DNA of 64,000 nucleotides, taken from Pseudomonas sp. Os17 (lineage in GTDB: Bacteria; Pseudomonadota; Gammaproteobacteria; Pseudomonadales; Pseudomonadaceae). Made by a program: the position numbers and the translations under genes. The DNA is taken from the NCBI RefSeq assembly GCF_001547895.1, contig NZ_AP014627.1, positions 3,785,501 through 3,849,500 on the forward strand, written 5' to 3'. The notes beneath the pieces are model-generated. The model saw only the letters and a list, made by a program, of their open reading frames with translations. It made no database searches and was not told where the DNA came from. Positions 60,791-64,000 of the stretch are shown one piece after another; position 1 is the stretch's first letter, and each line of letters opens with the position of its first letter.

Positions 60791-61242
60791 ATGCCGATGT
60801 AGATGGCCACCGAGTCGGGGCTGGTATAGACCTCGAAATCCGTGGCGAAGGCGCGACGGACCTGGGGGTTGTCCTGGAAGTAGGCCCAGATCAGGCCCCA
60901 GGCCTGGATCACGCAATCGGGCATCGCGCCCTGGGCGCTGAACACCAGGTAGTCACCGCCCTGGATCTGCACACTGGGGTAATCGGCGCCGGCGTCGCTC
61001 ACCGCCACCCCGGCCATCACGTCGAACGCCCCCAAGGCATCGGACTCGTAGTTGGAATAGACGCCATAGACGAACGAGTCCGGTTGCCGCGAGGCGATCT
61101 TGTTGAACAGGTCTTCGACATAAAAACGTTGCCACATCGGCCCGATCCGGGCGCTGTCTGCCTGTTGCTCCGCGGCGTTGCAGGTTCGTACTTGCAGGCC
61201 TGCAACACGAAAGGGCAGTACTTCGCGCAGTTTTACATCCAT
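60754..61242 (-). CDS. GyrI-like/AraC-type effector-binding domain protein
   Basis: 162 aa consisting of a lone effector-binding domain of the GyrI/AraC C-terminal type: VAGLQVRTCNAAEQQADSARIGPMWQRF, then YGVYSNYESDALGAFDVMAGV, YPSVQIQGGDYLVFSAQGAMPDCVIQAWGLIW and DFEVYTSPDSVAIYIGIQ. Such proteins bind small molecules without DNA contact. Start ATG 61242; AAGGA about 10 bases upstream. It overlaps the 3' end of ada by 37 bp on the opposite strand. Role unknown. Confidence 0.8.
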   Translation of the reverse strand: MDVKLREVLPFRVAGLQVRTCNAAEQQADSARIGPMWQRFYVEDLFNKIASRQPDSFVYGVYSNYESDALGAFDVMAGVAVSDAGADYPSVQIQGGDYLVFSAQGAMPDCVIQAWGLIWAYFQDNPQVRRAFATDFEVYTSPDSVAIYIGIQDSGSASRSSN

Positions 61243-61455
61243 GGTCGGCGTTCCTTTATGGGGCGGTGAGGAAAAATATCCGCCGCAGTCTAGCGTCGGA
61301 TAGACGCCGCCGACAGTCGCCGACACGGTCGCTGTATCGGTGGTCGACGCGTCTATTTGGACCCGGGTTGAAAAGTCAGCTGGCCGCACAGCGCCCTGGC
61401 CTGATAAAAACCTCGGGGCGCCCCGCCCAATCCTGCCGACGGAGAACCCTTTCAC

Positions 61456-62520
61456 ATGAGCCACTGGACCGATCGCCGCCTCCTCGACCTGCTGGACATC
61501 GAACTGCCCATCATCCAAGCCCCCATGGCGGGGGCCACCGACGCCGCCATGGTGATCGGCGCCAGTCGCGCCGGCGCCCTGGGCTCGCTGCCCTGCGCCA
61601 TGCTCGGGCCGGAACAGATTCGCCTGGAGGTGCAGACCATCCGGGCCGCCTGCCGTCATCCGCTGAACCTGAACTTCTTCTGTCATTCGATGCCCGCCGT
61701 CGACCTCGAGCAGGAGGCACGCTGGAAAGACGCCCTGAAACCCTACTATCAGGAGCTGGGGGCGGATTTCGACGCCCCGACGCCGGTCAGCAACCGTGCG
61801 CCCTTCGATGAAACCAGTTGCCAACTGGTGGAAGAGCTGCGCCCCGAAGTGGTGAGTTTTCACTTCGGCCTGCCGGCACCGGCGCTCCTGGCGCGGGTCA
61901 AGGCCACGGGGGCCAAGGTGCTGTCTTCGGCCAGCACCGTGGACGAGGCGCTGTGGCTGGAAGCCCGCGGCTGCGACGCGATCATCGCCATGGGCTACGA
62001 AGCCGGCGGCCATCGGGCGATCTTCCTCAGCGATGACCTCAACACCCAGGTCGGCACCATGGCCCTGGTGCCGCAGATCGTCGATGCGGTGCAGGTGCCG
62101 GTGATTGCCGCCGGCGGTATCGGCGACGCTCGGGGTATCGTCGCCGCCCTGGCCCTGGGCGCCTCGGCGGTGCAACTGGGCACCGCCTACCTGTTCACCC
62201 CGGAAGCCAGGATCAGCGCCGCCCATCACCGGGCCCTGCGCACCGCCAAGGACAGTCAGACCGCCCTAACCAACCTGTTCACCGGCCGCCCGGCCCGCGG
62301 CATCGTCAACCGGGTGATGCGTGAGATCGGCCCCATCAGCCCGCTGGCTCCGGCCTTTCCCCGCGCTGGCGGCGCCTTGATGCCGCTCAAGGCCAAGGAC
62401 GATGCGGACTTTGCCAATCTGTGGTCCGGCCAGGCCCTGCGCCTGGGCATCGAGCTGCCGGCCTACGAGTTGACCCTGCGCCTGGCCGAACGGACGCTGG
62501 CCCAGTTGAACAGACGCTGA
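61456..62520 (+). CDS. Nitronate monooxygenase, class I
   Basis: 354-aa FMN enzyme of the NMO/2-nitropropane dioxygenase family, TIM-barrel: PIIQAPMAGATDAAM, NLNFFCHSMP, VSFHFGLP, MGYEAGGHR with catalytic His186, and AAGGIGDARGIVAALALGASAVQLGTAYLF (FMN phosphate). Detoxifies nitronates such as propionate-3-nitronate. GGAG precedes ATG 61456. A long hairpin follows the stop. Confidence 0.92.
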   Translation: MSHWTDRRLLDLLDIELPIIQAPMAGATDAAMVIGASRAGALGSLPCAMLGPEQIRLEVQTIRAACRHPLNLNFFCHSMPAVDLEQEARWKDALKPYYQELGADFDAPTPVSNRAPFDETSCQLVEELRPEVVSFHFGLPAPALLARVKATGAKVLSSASTVDEALWLEARGCDAIIAMGYEAGGHRAIFLSDDLNTQVGTMALVPQIVDAVQVPVIAAGGIGDARGIVAALALGASAVQLGTAYLFTPEARISAAHHRALRTAKDSQTALTNLFTGRPARGIVNRVMREIGPISPLAPAFPRAGGALMPLKAKDDADFANLWSGQALRLGIELPAYELTLRLAERTLAQLNRR

Positions 62521-62523
62521 GGA

Positions 62524-62553
62524 ACAGGGCCGCGACGTCGATCGCGGCCCTGT
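62524..62553 (+). terminator. Hairpin after the nitronate monooxygenase gene
   Basis: ACAGGGCCGCGA-CGTCGA-TCGCGGCCCTGT, a perfect 12-bp stem without a T run. Transcript end or stabiliser. Confidence 0.6.
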
Positions 62554-62592
62554 GCATTGGGGGCAGGCTCACGGTTCCGCTTGCGGGCGATA

Positions 62593-62616
62593 CGCTATAT
62601 ATTCCGCTATACAGCG
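62593..62616. promoter_or_regulatory. ModE-like operator upstream of modA
   Basis: Imperfect palindrome CGCTATAT..ATACAGCG of 24 bp, 77 bp before the modA ATG. It matches the ModE consensus style (CGnTATAT-N6-8-ATATnnCG) at both arms. ModE with molybdate would repress modABC here. modE itself is not in the window. Confidence 0.7.
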
Positions 62617-62621
62617 CTTGA

Positions 62622-63461
<840 letters not shown>

Positions 63462-64000
63462 ATGAGCCTCTCGAGTGCCGATTTTTCCGCCATCTGGCTG
63501 ACCCTGAAACTGGCGTCCCTGACCACGCTGATCCTGCTGGTCGTCGGCACTCCGATTGCCCTGTGGCTGTCGCGCACCCGTTCCTGGCTGCGCGGGCCGG
63601 TCGGTGCCGTGGTGGCCCTGCCCCTGGTGCTGCCACCCACGGTGATAGGTTTCTACCTGCTGCTGGCCCTGGGGCCCCAGGGTTTCCTGGGTCAGCTCAC
63701 CCAGTCCCTGGGATTGGGCACCCTGACCTTCAGCTTCAGCGGCCTGGTGCTGGGCTCGGTGATCTATTCCATGCCTTTCGTCGTGCAACCGCTGCAGAAC
63801 GCCTTTTCCGCCATCGGCAGTCGCCCGCTGGAGGTCGCCGCCACCTTGCGCGCCGGCCCCTGGGACAGTTTTTTCACGGTGATCCTGCCCCTGGCGCGGC
63901 CGGGCTTCATCACCGCCTCGATCCTCGGCTTTGCCCACACCGTCGGCGAGTTCGGCGTGGTGCTGATGATCGGCGGCAACATTCCCGACAAGACCCGGGT
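63462..64000 (+). CDS. modB: Molybdate ABC transporter, permease ModB (partial, runs off the right edge)
   Basis: First 179 residues of an inner-membrane permease, normally about 225 aa. Hydrophobic helices begin with [26 protein letters not shown], followed by [19 protein letters not shown] and the EAA-loop segment [25 protein letters not shown] (about 126-150) that contacts the ATPase ModC. Starts at 63462 right after modA. The frame is open to the window end. Confidence 0.95.
   Translation, partial: MSLSSADFSAIWLTLKLASLTTLILLVVGTPIALWLSRTRSWLRGPVGAVVALPLVLPPTVIGFYLLLALGPQGFLGQLTQSLGLGTLTFSFSGLVLGSVIYSMPFVVQPLQNAFSAIGSRPLEVAATLRAGPWDSFFTVILPLARPGFITASILGFAHTVGEFGVVLMIGGNIPDKTR

Overview
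The window reads as a chromosomal segment of a fluorescent Pseudomonas, P. fluorescens/protegens/chlororaphis type. The inference rests on high GC, on REP palindromes of the form GTAGGAGC..GCTCCTAC in most larger gaps, and on typical Pseudomonas genes (hpa catabolism, aruH-type transaminase, an MvaT-family xenogeneic silencer, ahpC-ahpF, gor, galU). I saw no rRNA, tRNA, CRISPR array, prophage or IS transposase.

Region 1 (0-7 kb): a GhrB-type 2-hydroxyacid dehydrogenase, an exact 110-bp tandem REPIN array, an AruH-type aminotransferase, a chemoreceptor, and divergent from it hpaB and hpaC (4-hydroxyphenylacetate 3-hydroxylase and its flavin reductase), which are separated by two REPINs.

Region 2 (7-22 kb): an accessory block between hpaC and the rest of the hpa genes. 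It has a LuxR/outer-membrane channel/MFS/HDAC-like amidohydrolase group, then an AraC regulator facing a five-gene operon: a 2,4'-dihydroxyacetophenone dioxygenase-like cupin, an MFS carrier, a Zn alcohol dehydrogenase, an OprB-type porin and a GMC flavo-oxidase. Two 17-bp direct repeats 22 bp apart lie just upstream of this operon. It looks like a self-contained uptake and degradation route for an aryl C6-C2 compound.

Region 3 (22-31 kb): the homoprotocatechuate meta-cleavage operon hpaG1-G2-E-D-F-X-H-I with divergent hpaA. HpaBC makes homoprotocatechuate; HpaD cleaves it; HpaE, HpaF, HpaG, HpaH and HpaI take it to pyruvate and succinate semialdehyde; HpaX imports 4-hydroxyphenylacetate. The MarR repressor HpaR is about 9 kb away (40 kb), next to hpd of tyrosine catabolism.

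Region 4 (31-48 kb): glycerate kinase, a CdaR-type regulator and an MFS carrier; a VOC/SDR pair with divergent LysR; aldo-keto reductase; RarD; hpaR; hpd; an EamA exporter with divergent LysR; a CSS-EAL phosphodiesterase; an MvaV-like protein with a probable TTG start; and gloA.

Region 5 (47-64 kb): oxidative-stress and housekeeping genes (ahpF, ahpC, gor, galU), an orphan tyrosine recombinase divergent from a KfrA-like coiled-coil protein, a thiosulfate dehydrogenase pair tsdB-tsdA, small proteins, an alkylation-repair set (Fe(II)/2OG oxygenase, alkB, ada) with two nearly identical Ada-box-like sites, a nitronate monooxygenase, and modA-modB behind a ModE-like operator. modB runs off the right edge.
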